Positions 17,397 through 25,465 of a stretch of DNA of 64,000 bases are shown piece after piece. Position numbers and translations under genes: made by a program. The notes beneath the pieces are model-generated. The model ran no database searches. It was not told where the DNA came from and was given only the letters and a program-made list of their open reading frames with translations. The DNA is from JAZKFT01 sp040386335 (GTDB lineage Bacteria; Bacteroidota; Bacteroidia; Chitinophagales; Chitinophagaceae): contig JAZKFT010000023.1 of assembly GCA_040386335.1 (NCBI GenBank), positions 124,001 through 188,000 on the forward strand, written 5' to 3'. Numbering within the stretch: the first letter of the stretch is position 1; each line of letters begins with the position of its first letter.

Positions 17397-17783
17397 ATGA
17401 AGGTATTTAATATAATTTTCTGCATACTGTTCATTGTAAGTGCTGCACTACAATACAACGACCCCGACCCTTATTTATGGATGCCGATTTATTTGTACGG
17501 AGCGGTCATTTGTGCAATGGCTTATAAAAGCCAGTATTTTCCCAAGTGGTGCATTATTGGTATTACGGCATTTTCGCTGTATGCTATTTTCCTCGTTTTT
17601 AAACACGATGGGGTAGTGGACTGGGTAACAAAGCACAATGCTGACAGTATAACCGCCACAATGAAAGCAGCAACACCGTGGGTGGAAATAGCAAGGGAAT
17701 TCTTTGGGCTGGTAATCGTTATTATTGTTTTATTGATTAATTATCTTTACTCAGGAAGGTGTACGGTTGCCGCGAAGAACTGA
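17397..17783 (+). CDS. TMEM220-like small membrane protein
   Basis: 128 residues with about four hydrophobic segments (near 4-17, 28-43, 50-67 and 103-118). The motif ALQYNDPDPYLWMPIYLYGA after the first segment is characteristic of the TMEM220 family. The family has no firmly established biochemical role. It lies 44 bp after the receptor and just ahead of the MbnP-like gene, so it is probably part of the same transcript and the same metal-handling function (inference). Inner-membrane location predicted. Confidence 0.75.
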   Translation: MKVFNIIFCILFIVSAALQYNDPDPYLWMPIYLYGAVICAMAYKSQYFPKWCIIGITAFSLYAIFLVFKHDGVVDWVTKHNADSITATMKAATPWVEIAREFFGLVIVIIVLLINYLYSGRCTVAAKN

Positions 17784-17825
17784 GGATCTACCGTTTAAAG
17801 CACCATGATAAAACAGGAGATTATA

Positions 17826-18500
17826 ATGAAAGTTGTGATTGTAGCAGTGCTCCTTTGTTTGCAGGGCTTATTATATGGCCGGGAGATTTCTTTAAGATTT
17901 AACCCCATTTTTGGAGGCCGCCCATTTGAAATGGGTAGGTGGTTTCATTCCGGGGATGATAGTGTAAAAATATCGGCCTTGAAGTTTTATGTTACCAATA
18001 TCATGTTTTATCAAAATAATGACCCGGTGGATATTGTGGTTAAAAAGCACCACCTCGTTGACCTGGATAATCCAGGATCCCTGTTGCTGGAAGCAACCCG
18101 GGAAAAAAACATGCGTTTTAACCGAATCTCATTTTGTATAGGCGTGGATAGCCTTACCAATATGCAGGGAGTACAAACTGGCGACCTGGACCCCACCAAC
18201 GGCATGTACTGGACCTGGCAAAGCGGCTTCATCAATTTTAAAATAGAGGGGCAAAGCAATAAGTGCCCGGCCCGCAACAATGAATTCATCTTTCATATTG
18301 GCGGATATCAATACCCCAATAATACCTTGCAGCCTGTCTCGTTTGAAATAGGTGATAGCAACAGTATCATTATGGATATGGATATCTTGCAATTGCTCAA
18401 TCAGTTGCAGCTCTCCACACTTTTTCATATAATGAGCCCGGGCAGTAAGGCGGTTGAAATGGCTCAAAAAGTTTCTACTATTTTTAAGGTTCGTATATGA
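17826..18500 (+). CDS. mbnP: MbnP-like copper-binding periplasmic protein
   Basis: Start placed at 17826 rather than the in-frame ATG at 17805: an AGGAG lies 6-7 nt before it and the protein then opens with a signal peptide (MKVVIVAVLLCLQGLLYG). About 224 residues. The mature part matches the MbnP family in its opening (REISLRFNPIFGGRPFE...W), KISALKFYVTNIMFY, HHLVDLDNP, RISFCIGVDSLTN, the conserved block GDLDPTNGMYWTWQSGFI and FHIGGY. In studied systems MbnP binds copper after a conserved Trp is oxidised to kynurenine by its partner MbnH. It overlaps the MbnH-like gene by 4 bp (ATGA), which supports functional coupling. Confidence 0.82.
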   Translation: MKVVIVAVLLCLQGLLYGREISLRFNPIFGGRPFEMGRWFHSGDDSVKISALKFYVTNIMFYQNNDPVDIVVKKHHLVDLDNPGSLLLEATREKNMRFNRISFCIGVDSLTNMQGVQTGDLDPTNGMYWTWQSGFINFKIEGQSNKCPARNNEFIFHIGGYQYPNNTLQPVSFEIGDSNSIIMDMDILQLLNQLQLSTLFHIMSPGSKAVEMAQKVSTIFKVRI

Positions 18501-19504
18501 AGATCAAGTTAATGGCAGTCCTTGTTACGGGGTTTGTATCGTTAGGAGCAGTCGGAGTAAACGAAACAACTTTGGGTTACCCCGGCTATTTTCCTGCACC
18601 GGAGTACAATTTTGCGGGTATGCCGCTTGATTCAACCCAGCGGGAACTTGGCCGAAAGCTTTTTTATGATCCCATTTTGTCTGCGGATAACAGCACTTCC
18701 TGTGCCTCCTGCCACACATCGTACAACGCCTTTGCCCATACCGACCATAGCTTAAGCCACGGTATCAACGATGAAATAGGTAATAGAAATGCCCCTGCAC
18801 TATTTAACCTGGCGTGGCAAAGAGATTTTATGTGGGATGGTGCCGCCAGCAGCCTTGAGGACCAGGCACTGGCGCCGATTGGTCATCCTAAAGAGATGGG
18901 AAGTAGTATGGCAGAAGTAGTCAGAAAACTGACCGCGTCGGATATGTATAAACGATTATTTAACGGGGCGTTTGGCTACACGAACATTACCAGTGACGAA
19001 GTCTTGACATCGCTGGCACAATTCCAACGGAGCATCATTTCATGCAATGCCAGGTACGACCAGGTAAAACAGGGCAAATCTTCATTTACCGCCCAGGAAG
19101 AAAATGGTTACCGTCTATTTTTACAACATTGTAATTCCTGCCACACAGAACCTTTATTTAGCAACTACCAGGTTGCCAATAACGGGCTACCGGTTGACAC
19201 CACGTTGAATGATTTTGGGAGATGGATGGTGACGCACCGCAGTGAAGATAGCCTGTTGTTTAAAACGCCTAGTTTGCGTAACTTGAGGTATTCTTACCCA
19301 TATATGCATGATGGACGGTTTAAGACAGTAAAACAGGTAGTGGATTACTATATGAAGGATGTTCAACGACACAGAACGCTATCAGCACAATTAAAAGTCC
19401 CGATCATATTATCACCCATCGATAAAGTTGATCTCATTGCTTTCCTCGCCACTTTAAACGACGAAACATTTGTTTTTAACCCCCAATACCAATACCCGAG
19501 GTAA
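18497..19504 (+). CDS. mbnH: MbnH-like di-heme cytochrome c peroxidase family protein
   Basis: 335 residues with an N-terminal export signal. Two c-type heme motifs are present: CASCH at 69-73 and CNSCH at 212-216. Family landmarks are ELGRKLFYDPILSADNSTSCASCH, HGINDEIGNRNAPALFNLAWQRDFMWDG (about 89-114), HPKEMGS and the C-terminal FKTPSLRNLRYSYPYMHDGRFKT with a Met/His ligand region. This fits the bacterial CcP/MauG/MbnH family. Its 4-bp overlap with the MbnP-like gene favours the MbnH role, oxidising a Trp of MbnP, over simple peroxide scavenging; that choice is inference from context. Periplasmic; needs the cytochrome c maturation system. A bidirectional terminator follows at 19627. Confidence 0.85.
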   Translation: MKIKLMAVLVTGFVSLGAVGVNETTLGYPGYFPAPEYNFAGMPLDSTQRELGRKLFYDPILSADNSTSCASCHTSYNAFAHTDHSLSHGINDEIGNRNAPALFNLAWQRDFMWDGAASSLEDQALAPIGHPKEMGSSMAEVVRKLTASDMYKRLFNGAFGYTNITSDEVLTSLAQFQRSIISCNARYDQVKQGKSSFTAQEENGYRLFLQHCNSCHTEPLFSNYQVANNGLPVDTTLNDFGRWMVTHRSEDSLLFKTPSLRNLRYSYPYMHDGRFKTVKQVVDYYMKDVQRHRTLSAQLKVPIILSPIDKVDLIAFLATLNDETFVFNPQYQYPR

Positions 19505-19626
19505 CGGTATTTTTCCGTTTTAATCAGCTACGTGTAATATTAGTGAGGCATACTGTTGGCGACAGACCTTGTGAAAACCTGTAGTTATACGTGCAATGTT
19601 TTTTCGAAATGTATTACCATCATAAA

Positions 19627-19666
19627 AGCCTGCCAATACTGTCAGATGAAACAGGATTGGCAGGCT
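19627..19666. terminator. Bidirectional intrinsic terminator between convergent units
   Basis: 15-bp stem AGCCTGCCAATACTG / CAGGATTGGCAGGCT with one mismatch and a 10-nt loop. Rightward it is followed by CAATAGTTTTT, leftward by TTTTATG. It lies between the end of the copper operon (19504, +) and the end of the long minus-strand array (19698), so it can serve both. Confidence 0.8.
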
Positions 19667-19697
19667 CAATAGTTTTTAATGTACCAGGTGAAAGTGT

Positions 19698-20888
19698 TTA
19701 CGGTGCCATCATGGTGGAAACGATATTATTCGAAAGTGCGTATACCGATCCGCTTTTGTATATCAGGCCAAACCATCCTCTGTCGTCCCAGGCAGTAAAC
19801 GACATTTTTTCGGCTTTGCAGGTTACTTTAAAAAGTCTGTAATAGCCACGAACCACGTCTGTATTACGTTCTGCTATATTCGTTTGCCGGCCCACGCCAA
19901 ACTCACCATAGTTAACCGGTACGTCAATTAATACAGAATGGATGCCCACTTTTTTGATATTGTTTTCAATACTGGCGCTTCCCGGGAAAGCCGAATTGCT
20001 TCCGGTTTGGCCGCAGAACGTCCATGGATCGTAGGTATGCACCTGTATTGCAAGATATGCATCAGTACCACCACCTGGCAAGCTTGCTTTGTTAGGGTAT
20101 ACTTCTTCTATCTGGCCTTGATTTCCCTGGCCATTTGGCTCAACCATTATGATACGGGTTGCATTATTACCACCGGTAGCCCTGATAGCTTCGTATCCAA
20201 CTTTGTTCACCTGCCGGGTCCATGCCAGTTGCTGCGCACCGGTCGGCAGCGGATAGGTTGTTCCACTCCATTGTCCCAATTTGCCTTCCGGCTCGTTGAT
20301 CACATCAAAAAGTAATTGTTTCGGAGCGTCTTTAAAAAACGTAGCGATGCCCGTCCATAAATTGGTAAATTTCGTGTCGAAGGCTGTGGTTCCATCATAG
20401 TTGTTTTTGATCCAATGTTCGTGGTGTGTATTGAGCACCACATACATTTTTTTTGCAAGGGCATAATCGATCACTTCTTTTAATTCTAAAAGCCTTGGAT
20501 GTGTGGTGTTGAGGTTCCCATTGGCATCGGCCAGGTTGCTGCTAAATCCCTCCATCCAGGTGGTGGGGATACGCATATGCCGCATATCTGCTGCGTAATA
20601 GAGGTCGATGATTTGTTTGTTAACGGCCGGAGTAGTTAGGTTAATATTGCTTTCAAAGGTGTTACCCAAATTAAAGCCACCACCCATATCCAGAATAATT
20701 TCTTTGGCAGTAGTAGAAGCTGTATTTATGGGTGGGTTTACCGGCACCACCGGTACCACGGGTGTTGTAATAGGACTTGTTTTTTTCTTGCTGCATCCAG
20801 CAGCAAGCAGCCCGGCAAACAGCAAAGCCATACCGGCGGCAACCAGCGTTTTGGGTACTAGCCTGGGATTAAGATTTGTTGTTTTCAT
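19698..20888 (-). CDS. GH5 endo-glycanase lipoprotein (cellulase-like)
   Basis: 396 residues. Lipoprotein signal with lipobox LLAAGC (Cys32) and a Lys/Pro/Val-rich linker to about residue 55. The GH5 catalytic domain shows GFNLGNTFES, RIPTTW, THHEHW, FDVINEP (acid/base Glu199), HTYDPW and VNYGEFGVG (nucleophile Glu329), then a conserved Trp in WDDRGWFG. This arrangement is that of endo-beta-1,4-glucanases and mannanases of GH5, so beta-glucan, xyloglucan or mannan is likely. It is the last gene of the 31-kb minus-strand array. Surface or periplasm-facing lipoprotein. Confidence 0.88.
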   Translation of the reverse strand: MKTTNLNPRLVPKTLVAAGMALLFAGLLAAGCSKKKTSPITTPVVPVVPVNPPINTASTTAKEIILDMGGGFNLGNTFESNINLTTPAVNKQIIDLYYAADMRHMRIPTTWMEGFSSNLADANGNLNTTHPRLLELKEVIDYALAKKMYVVLNTHHEHWIKNNYDGTTAFDTKFTNLWTGIATFFKDAPKQLLFDVINEPEGKLGQWSGTTYPLPTGAQQLAWTRQVNKVGYEAIRATGGNNATRIIMVEPNGQGNQGQIEEVYPNKASLPGGGTDAYLAIQVHTYDPWTFCGQTGSNSAFPGSASIENNIKKVGIHSVLIDVPVNYGEFGVGRQTNIAERNTDVVRGYYRLFKVTCKAEKMSFTAWDDRGWFGLIYKSGSVYALSNNIVSTMMAP

Positions 20889-20940
20889 ACGTTCGGTATT
20901 TTTGTTGTTTATAAAAGGCTATATAATTAAAAGGGAGTGG

Positions 20941-21702
20941 TTACTTTTTACCAGTGGCAGCCCAATAGATGCCTGCATGTAAATGATTCAGAAAAGCAGC
21001 ATCGCTATACACCGCAGGCAGGTGGCCAAGGGCCGTGTTAAATGAGCGGCCTCCATCGTAGTTGTGGTACCAGGACACCGGGTGTACCATTCCCATGCCT
21101 TTACCTTTTTTATTCCGGGCGGCCCATTCCACAGTCGGGTTGTAAGTCGTTTCGTCAACGGTAAGTATATTATGCAAACCGGTAATTTTATCGGCCCCGA
21201 ATTCATACCACTCATCGGTCCACCATTTAATACCTGCAAAGCCCTCTAGCCCGGCAAAGCTGGTGTCGGCAATGTTGATTTTTGCCGTTTGTATTACGGG
21301 GTGTATATGAAACATCCTGCCCACCAGTTGGGTGTACCAGTCCCAATCGTACTCCGTATCCGAAGCACTGTGGATGCCCACATAGCCTTTGCCAGATTGG
21401 ATAAAACGTTCCATCACTTTCTGTTGGGCCGAGTCGAAAATATCGCCCGTGGTATTGAGGAAAATGATCACTTTGAATTGTTCGAGGTATTTATCGGTAA
21501 AGCCGTCGGGGTTTTCGAAAAGCACGACATCAAAAAAGTTTTTAACGCCCAACTCCTGGATGGCCAGCACACCGGCGTGTAGCGACTCATGGTGCCAGCC
21601 CCTGGTGGTGGTTACCAGCAATGCTTTAAATTGCTTACCCTGGGCAATAGTTGCCTGGTGGCAAACGAGGAGGGTGAATAAAAAGAAAACTAGCTTTTTC
21701 AT
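20941..21702 (-). CDS. ThuA-domain protein
   Basis: 253 residues with a signal peptide ending TIAQ (20). The ThuA-like class I glutamine-amidotransferase fold is indicated by KALLVTTTRGWHHESLHAG, VIIFLNTTGDIFDSAQQKVMERFIQSGKGYVGIHSASDTEYDW, WWTDEWYEF and HPVSWYHNYDGGRSFNTALGH. ThuA proteins are linked to trehalose and other disaccharide use and often sit beside DUF1080 proteins; the reaction is not well established. Here the DUF1080 gene lies 15 bp upstream, so they are probably translated from one message. Confidence 0.87.
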   Translation of the reverse strand: MKKLVFFLFTLLVCHQATIAQGKQFKALLVTTTRGWHHESLHAGVLAIQELGVKNFFDVVLFENPDGFTDKYLEQFKVIIFLNTTGDIFDSAQQKVMERFIQSGKGYVGIHSASDTEYDWDWYTQLVGRMFHIHPVIQTAKINIADTSFAGLEGFAGIKWWTDEWYEFGADKITGLHNILTVDETTYNPTVEWAARNKKGKGMGMVHPVSWYHNYDGGRSFNTALGHLPAVYSDAAFLNHLHAGIYWAATGKK

Positions 21703-21717
21703 AGATGGTTTTGGTAT

Positions 21718-23085
21718 TTATAATTCTTTGATCTTAATGTTTTTGAAAAACACTTCATTTCCGTGATCCTGTAATAAAATATTGCCTTCTTCCAGCTCTC
21801 CAAAGGTTGAGTATTTCGCATATTTACTGTAGGCAACCAGCGCTTTCCACATTTGGGTGCCGCGGGTATATTCTACGGTTACCTTATCGTTTAAATAATG
21901 GGTCACCTTATTGCCATTTACTACGATCCGTGCAGTATTGAAGTCCGATTTTCTAAAAAACTTATCTGCCGGCGCAGGTATCAGGTCGTATAATGAACCC
22001 AGCTTCCGGTTGCCGTTCACACCCAGCTTCGCGTCGGGATGCAGGTTATCGTCCAGTATCTGGAACTCGCATCCGATGGAGGAACCTTCGCCCTGGTTTA
22101 AATCTGTGTCAACAAAATATTTAATACCGCTATTGGCACCATCGGTAATTTTAAAGTCAACGGTCAGTTCGAAATTTTTATACTTTTTAATGGTAACAAT
22201 ATCACCGCCATTGGCCGATTCTGCGCCATTGGCGTTGATCACTTTTAATATCCCGTTTTCTATTTTCCAGCCACTTTCCGGAAACACAGTAAGCTTTGCA
22301 CCGCGCCAGCCGTTGGTAGTTTTTCCGTCCCATAGTAATTTCCAGCCGTCTTTCGCTTCTGCTTCAGAAATGGTGTTGTCGTTACAATTTACCTGCGGTA
22401 CTTTGGTGTCTAAGGGTTTTTTGTTTTTTTCCAGGTTGGTCGTCATGATTTTAATGTTTTTCCATTGAATGGTTTTGCCTTCGTCCTCCGGTTGGTATAT
22501 CTCATGCACCTGTAGTGCAATAAACCCGGAAGCGGCCTGCGGCATATCGTCCAGTATGCTCGAACATGATAGTCCATTCAACCATGTTCTTACCTTATTA
22601 CCAATGGCTTCAATGCGGATATGGTTCCACTGGCCGGCTTTATAGGCGGGCTTGGCGGCAGGATTTTTTTCCATGGTGTACAGCCATCCACGCCGGGCCT
22701 CGTCGTAAATGCCGCCACTCCAGGCGCGTGCCGATGGGTCAATTTCATACTGGTATCCATGTACCCGCCCATTTTTAAACCCGGAATCGCTTTTACTTCT
22801 AAATTGTACACCCGAGTTCAGGCCTTCTTCTACCTTGTAATCCAGCTCCAGTATAAAATCGCCGAAGCGCTGATCCGTTGCCATAAATGTATTGGGCGTT
22901 TTGGCTCTTGACATGCCAGTTATTACCCCATCTTTTATAGTGTATTCGGCGGTGCCGTTTAGTTTCGTCCATCCGGTAAAGTCTTTTCCATTAAATAGAT
23001 TCTGCCAGCCATTTTGCTGTGCATGTGTAGTTAAGGCGGTCAATGCCAGTAGAAGGATAGCGGGCAAGGGATATCGTGATGTCAT
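21718..23085 (-). CDS. Tandem DUF1080 (3-keto-disaccharide hydrolase-like) protein
   Basis: 455 residues with a signal peptide ending THAQ (23). Two DUF1080 jelly-roll domains: one about 24-215 (WQNLFNGKDFTGWTKLNG, LNSGVQFRS, GYQYEIDPS) and one about 245-455 (WKLLWDGKTTNGWRGAK, ANSGIKYFV, GCEFQILDD, NTARIVVNGNKVTHYLND). Members of this family act on 3-keto-glycosides. The window also holds Gfo/Idh/MocA and isomerase-like proteins that could make or use such intermediates. Whether both domains are catalytic cannot be told by eye. Periplasmic location predicted. Confidence 0.87.
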   Translation of the reverse strand: MTSRYPLPAILLLALTALTTHAQQNGWQNLFNGKDFTGWTKLNGTAEYTIKDGVITGMSRAKTPNTFMATDQRFGDFILELDYKVEEGLNSGVQFRSKSDSGFKNGRVHGYQYEIDPSARAWSGGIYDEARRGWLYTMEKNPAAKPAYKAGQWNHIRIEAIGNKVRTWLNGLSCSSILDDMPQAASGFIALQVHEIYQPEDEGKTIQWKNIKIMTTNLEKNKKPLDTKVPQVNCNDNTISEAEAKDGWKLLWDGKTTNGWRGAKLTVFPESGWKIENGILKVINANGAESANGGDIVTIKKYKNFELTVDFKITDGANSGIKYFVDTDLNQGEGSSIGCEFQILDDNLHPDAKLGVNGNRKLGSLYDLIPAPADKFFRKSDFNTARIVVNGNKVTHYLNDKVTVEYTRGTQMWKALVAYSKYAKYSTFGELEEGNILLQDHGNEVFFKNIKIKEL

Positions 23086-23160
23086 AATTTGAAATTTATT
23101 TTGGTTTAGTGTTCATTACTATGTCTGTTTTTATCTTTAGAAATTCGCTGTTTAAATATT

Positions 23161-24510
23161 TTATTGATTGCTTTTATTTTTCAATTTGAATTCCAGGTAG
23201 TCGTAGTTCATATTTCCGTTGCTGATGGTTTTTATGGTGAGTACATGTTTGCCTTTTTTAAGGGGCACAGTTGTTAGTTCATCATTGCGGTTCCAATGAT
23301 GCCAGTTTCGCCAATCAATAGTTTCATTTTCGTTTCTTACAGAAGCAATAAACAAAGGCTGGGATAGTTGCTTACCATCTATAAACAAAGCAATTTCACC
23401 ATCGCCACTTGCTGTGTACATCAAGCCAATCGTATAATTACCAGTTGTGTTTACATTGATGGTATAGTTAATCCACTCTCCTGGTTTCATCCATCCTGCA
23501 TACAATTCGCCAACCTTTGGCTCTACCAAATTGTAAGGGTTGATGTCAATATCCTTTCCCTTTGTGTAGGAAATATCAACGCCTTCATTCATCCTGAATT
23601 CATTGAGAAAAGTGCCGTTGGCCTTGTTAAGCATGCCACTACCATTGTTCACAGAATCATCATCGTGATAAGCAATTCCCTCACCACCCAAGTCGTATAA
23701 CTCACATTGTAGTTTGCCGGGAATTTGTTGTGGCTGATTGTTCCAGGGCTTGCCTTTATATTGTTTAAGGTTTGTTTCAAACACTGTATAATTGGGGAAA
23801 ATAATTCTGAAACCCACGCTGTTGCTGAAGTGTGTTGGCGTATTGCCATAATATGCGACAAGTGTTGCAGGCTGCTCACCTGCATACCAACTGCCACCCA
23901 TGTGTAGACAAAAATCTTTATCGCTTTTAAGCGTATCGTTAAGGCACCATTCCCAGGCATTGCCACTCATATCGTAGATGCCCAATTCGTTTGCTTTCTT
24001 TTGTCCAACCGAATGAGCCTGTTGATGGCTATTATTTTTGTACCAGCCAACTTCTTCTAAATTATCACCGCCAGCAAATTTGAAATGCTTCGTTTTTGTA
24101 CCGCCCTGTGCCGCGTACAGCCATTCCATTTCATTGGGCAAGCGGCCACCCATCCAATTGCAAAATTCAACAGCACCATAGTAGCTTACCATCACCATGG
24201 GATGGTTTTCAAAGCCTTGTTTTGACATCCATTTTTTCTGTACAAATTCAACCTGCAGATCTGTAGAACCAACGTTGATTAATGGTGTTTTTTTCAACAT
24301 TCCATTAGCGCCTACCAGCTTTGAATTTAAGAATGCTGCATAGCGTTCATTTGTGATTTCATACCTGGATATTTCAAAGCTTTTGATGTTTATTGCCGTG
24401 CCTTTGAATAACAGTTCGCCGCCCTGCACTAATATTCGTTCTACAGGTTTTGCATACAACTGCAGAGCTGCAATACAGGTAATACATGTTATGATGGCCT
24501 TTATTTTCAT
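23161..24510 (-). CDS. SUMF1/FGE-fold protein fused to CBM6, probably non-catalytic
   Basis: 449 residues with a signal peptide of about 20. Residues about 28-240 form an FGE-sulfatase (SUMF1) fold: GGELLFKG, SFEISRYEITNERYAAFLN, HPMVMVSYYGAVEFCNWMGGRLPNE and GIYDMSGNAWEWCLN. In the C-terminal motif MGGSWYAGEQPATLVAYYGN the redox Cys pair of true formylglycine-generating enzymes is missing, and no sulfatase is encoded in the window. Residues about 275-445 are CBM6-like (ELYDLGGEGIAYHD, GEWINYTINV, LTIKTISNGNMNYDYLEFKL). It is therefore more likely a surface or periplasmic glycan-binding protein than a sulfatase activator (inference). It sits in a tight cluster with PstS-like and GH3 genes. 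Confidence 0.82.
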   Translation of the reverse strand: MKIKAIITCITCIAALQLYAKPVERILVQGGELLFKGTAINIKSFEISRYEITNERYAAFLNSKLVGANGMLKKTPLINVGSTDLQVEFVQKKWMSKQGFENHPMVMVSYYGAVEFCNWMGGRLPNEMEWLYAAQGGTKTKHFKFAGGDNLEEVGWYKNNSHQQAHSVGQKKANELGIYDMSGNAWEWCLNDTLKSDKDFCLHMGGSWYAGEQPATLVAYYGNTPTHFSNSVGFRIIFPNYTVFETNLKQYKGKPWNNQPQQIPGKLQCELYDLGGEGIAYHDDDSVNNGSGMLNKANGTFLNEFRMNEGVDISYTKGKDIDINPYNLVEPKVGELYAGWMKPGEWINYTINVNTTGNYTIGLMYTASGDGEIALFIDGKQLSQPLFIASVRNENETIDWRNWHHWNRNDELTTVPLKKGKHVLTIKTISNGNMNYDYLEFKLKNKSNQ

Positions 24511-24553
24511 GGAACGTTTCTGCGATTTTTTACAAAAAACTATTTGAAGTTCT

Positions 24554-25462
24554 CTATTTTTTTAGTGACAGAAACCCTGCCTGGCGAATCAGATGCTGCC
24601 CTTTTTTTGACAACATAAATTCAACAAACTTTTTTGAAACACCTGTTGGCGTTCCATTGGTCATTACATTTAATCTTCTATGAATGAAATATTCGCCACT
24701 TGCAATAGTTGTATTCGTAGCCTTTATGCCATTAAAATCCAGGGCTTTTAGTTTCTTATTTTTCTTATGATAATTGTTGAAGATTTGCAAAGGAAAATAG
24801 GTGATAGCACCAGGTGTTTGTAGCAATAATTCCAATGCTGCATCATCAGTTGTTGGTGAAAACGCTATTGTTGTACACCAGGTGTTTTTCCCTTTTTCAC
24901 TGTACACTATACCACCATTCAATGGCTTGGTATCTAACTGCATAAAATCCGCAAAAAGCTGTATTGGGTCGTAAGCTTTTACACGGCCAATCACAAATAT
25001 TGGCATATCGTTACCACCCACCTGGTTCCAGTTGGTGAACTTGCCAGTGTAAATGCCAGCGATTTGCTCAAAACTTAAATTACTTACAGGAACAGAAGAC
25101 GATACAGCCACCACCAAACCATCTAAACCGATGGGTGTGCCCATAACTGTTGCTGATTTTTTTATTTCAAAATCTTTGAGGTTGCGAGTGGTGACTGCAA
25201 CAGACGCTTTGCCAATAATTACAGCATCAACTACATTACCTGTTTCATCAATTTTTGAAGTGACAGGTGTTGAAGGATTCGTTTTTGCAAATACTGGCTC
25301 AACCAATTCCATTAGATGCCTGGTAGTTACAGCAATGCCAATTTTAAAAGTATCGTTTGATTGTGCCTGGGCATTTAATTTGCCTGGCATCAAAAGGCTA
25401 CAAACCAATGCAGCATTGATGCACAGCGATACTTGTGACATGAATTTCTTCATAATCTTCAT
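24554..25462 (-). CDS. PstS-like periplasmic substrate-binding protein (orphan)
   Basis: 302 residues with a signal sequence ending LNAQAQ (34). The PBP-like domain has IGIAVTTRHLMELVEPVF, a DAVIIGKASVAVTTRNL segment and LSFEQIAGIYTGKFTNWNQVGGNDMPIFVIGR, which is the signature of phosphate-binding PstS-type proteins. GAITYFPL and a C-terminal KKFVEFMLSKKGQHLIRQAGFLSL also fit. The usual pstCAB and phoU genes are absent nearby. The gene starts only 3 bp after the upstream GH3 stop, so it is coupled to carbohydrate genes. The ligand could be phosphate, a phosphorylated sugar or another anion; unknown. Confidence 0.82.
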   Translation of the reverse strand: MKIMKKFMSQVSLCINAALVCSLLMPGKLNAQAQSNDTFKIGIAVTTRHLMELVEPVFAKTNPSTPVTSKIDETGNVVDAVIIGKASVAVTTRNLKDFEIKKSATVMGTPIGLDGLVVAVSSSVPVSNLSFEQIAGIYTGKFTNWNQVGGNDMPIFVIGRVKAYDPIQLFADFMQLDTKPLNGGIVYSEKGKNTWCTTIAFSPTTDDAALELLLQTPGAITYFPLQIFNNYHKKNKKLKALDFNGIKATNTTIASGEYFIHRRLNVMTNGTPTGVSKKFVEFMLSKKGQHLIRQAGFLSLKK

Positions 25463-25465
25463 CGT

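Noticed and set aside
18497..19504. Simple detoxifying cytochrome c peroxidase
   Set aside because: Not excluded biochemically, but the overlap with an MbnP-like gene makes the MbnH role more likely.
19591..19842. 83-codon plus-strand frame
   Set aside because: Mostly antisense to the GH5 lipoprotein C-terminus and runs across the terminator hairpin.
23161..24510. Formylglycine-generating enzyme for sulfatases
   Set aside because: The catalytic Cys pair is not present and there are no sulfatase genes in the window.
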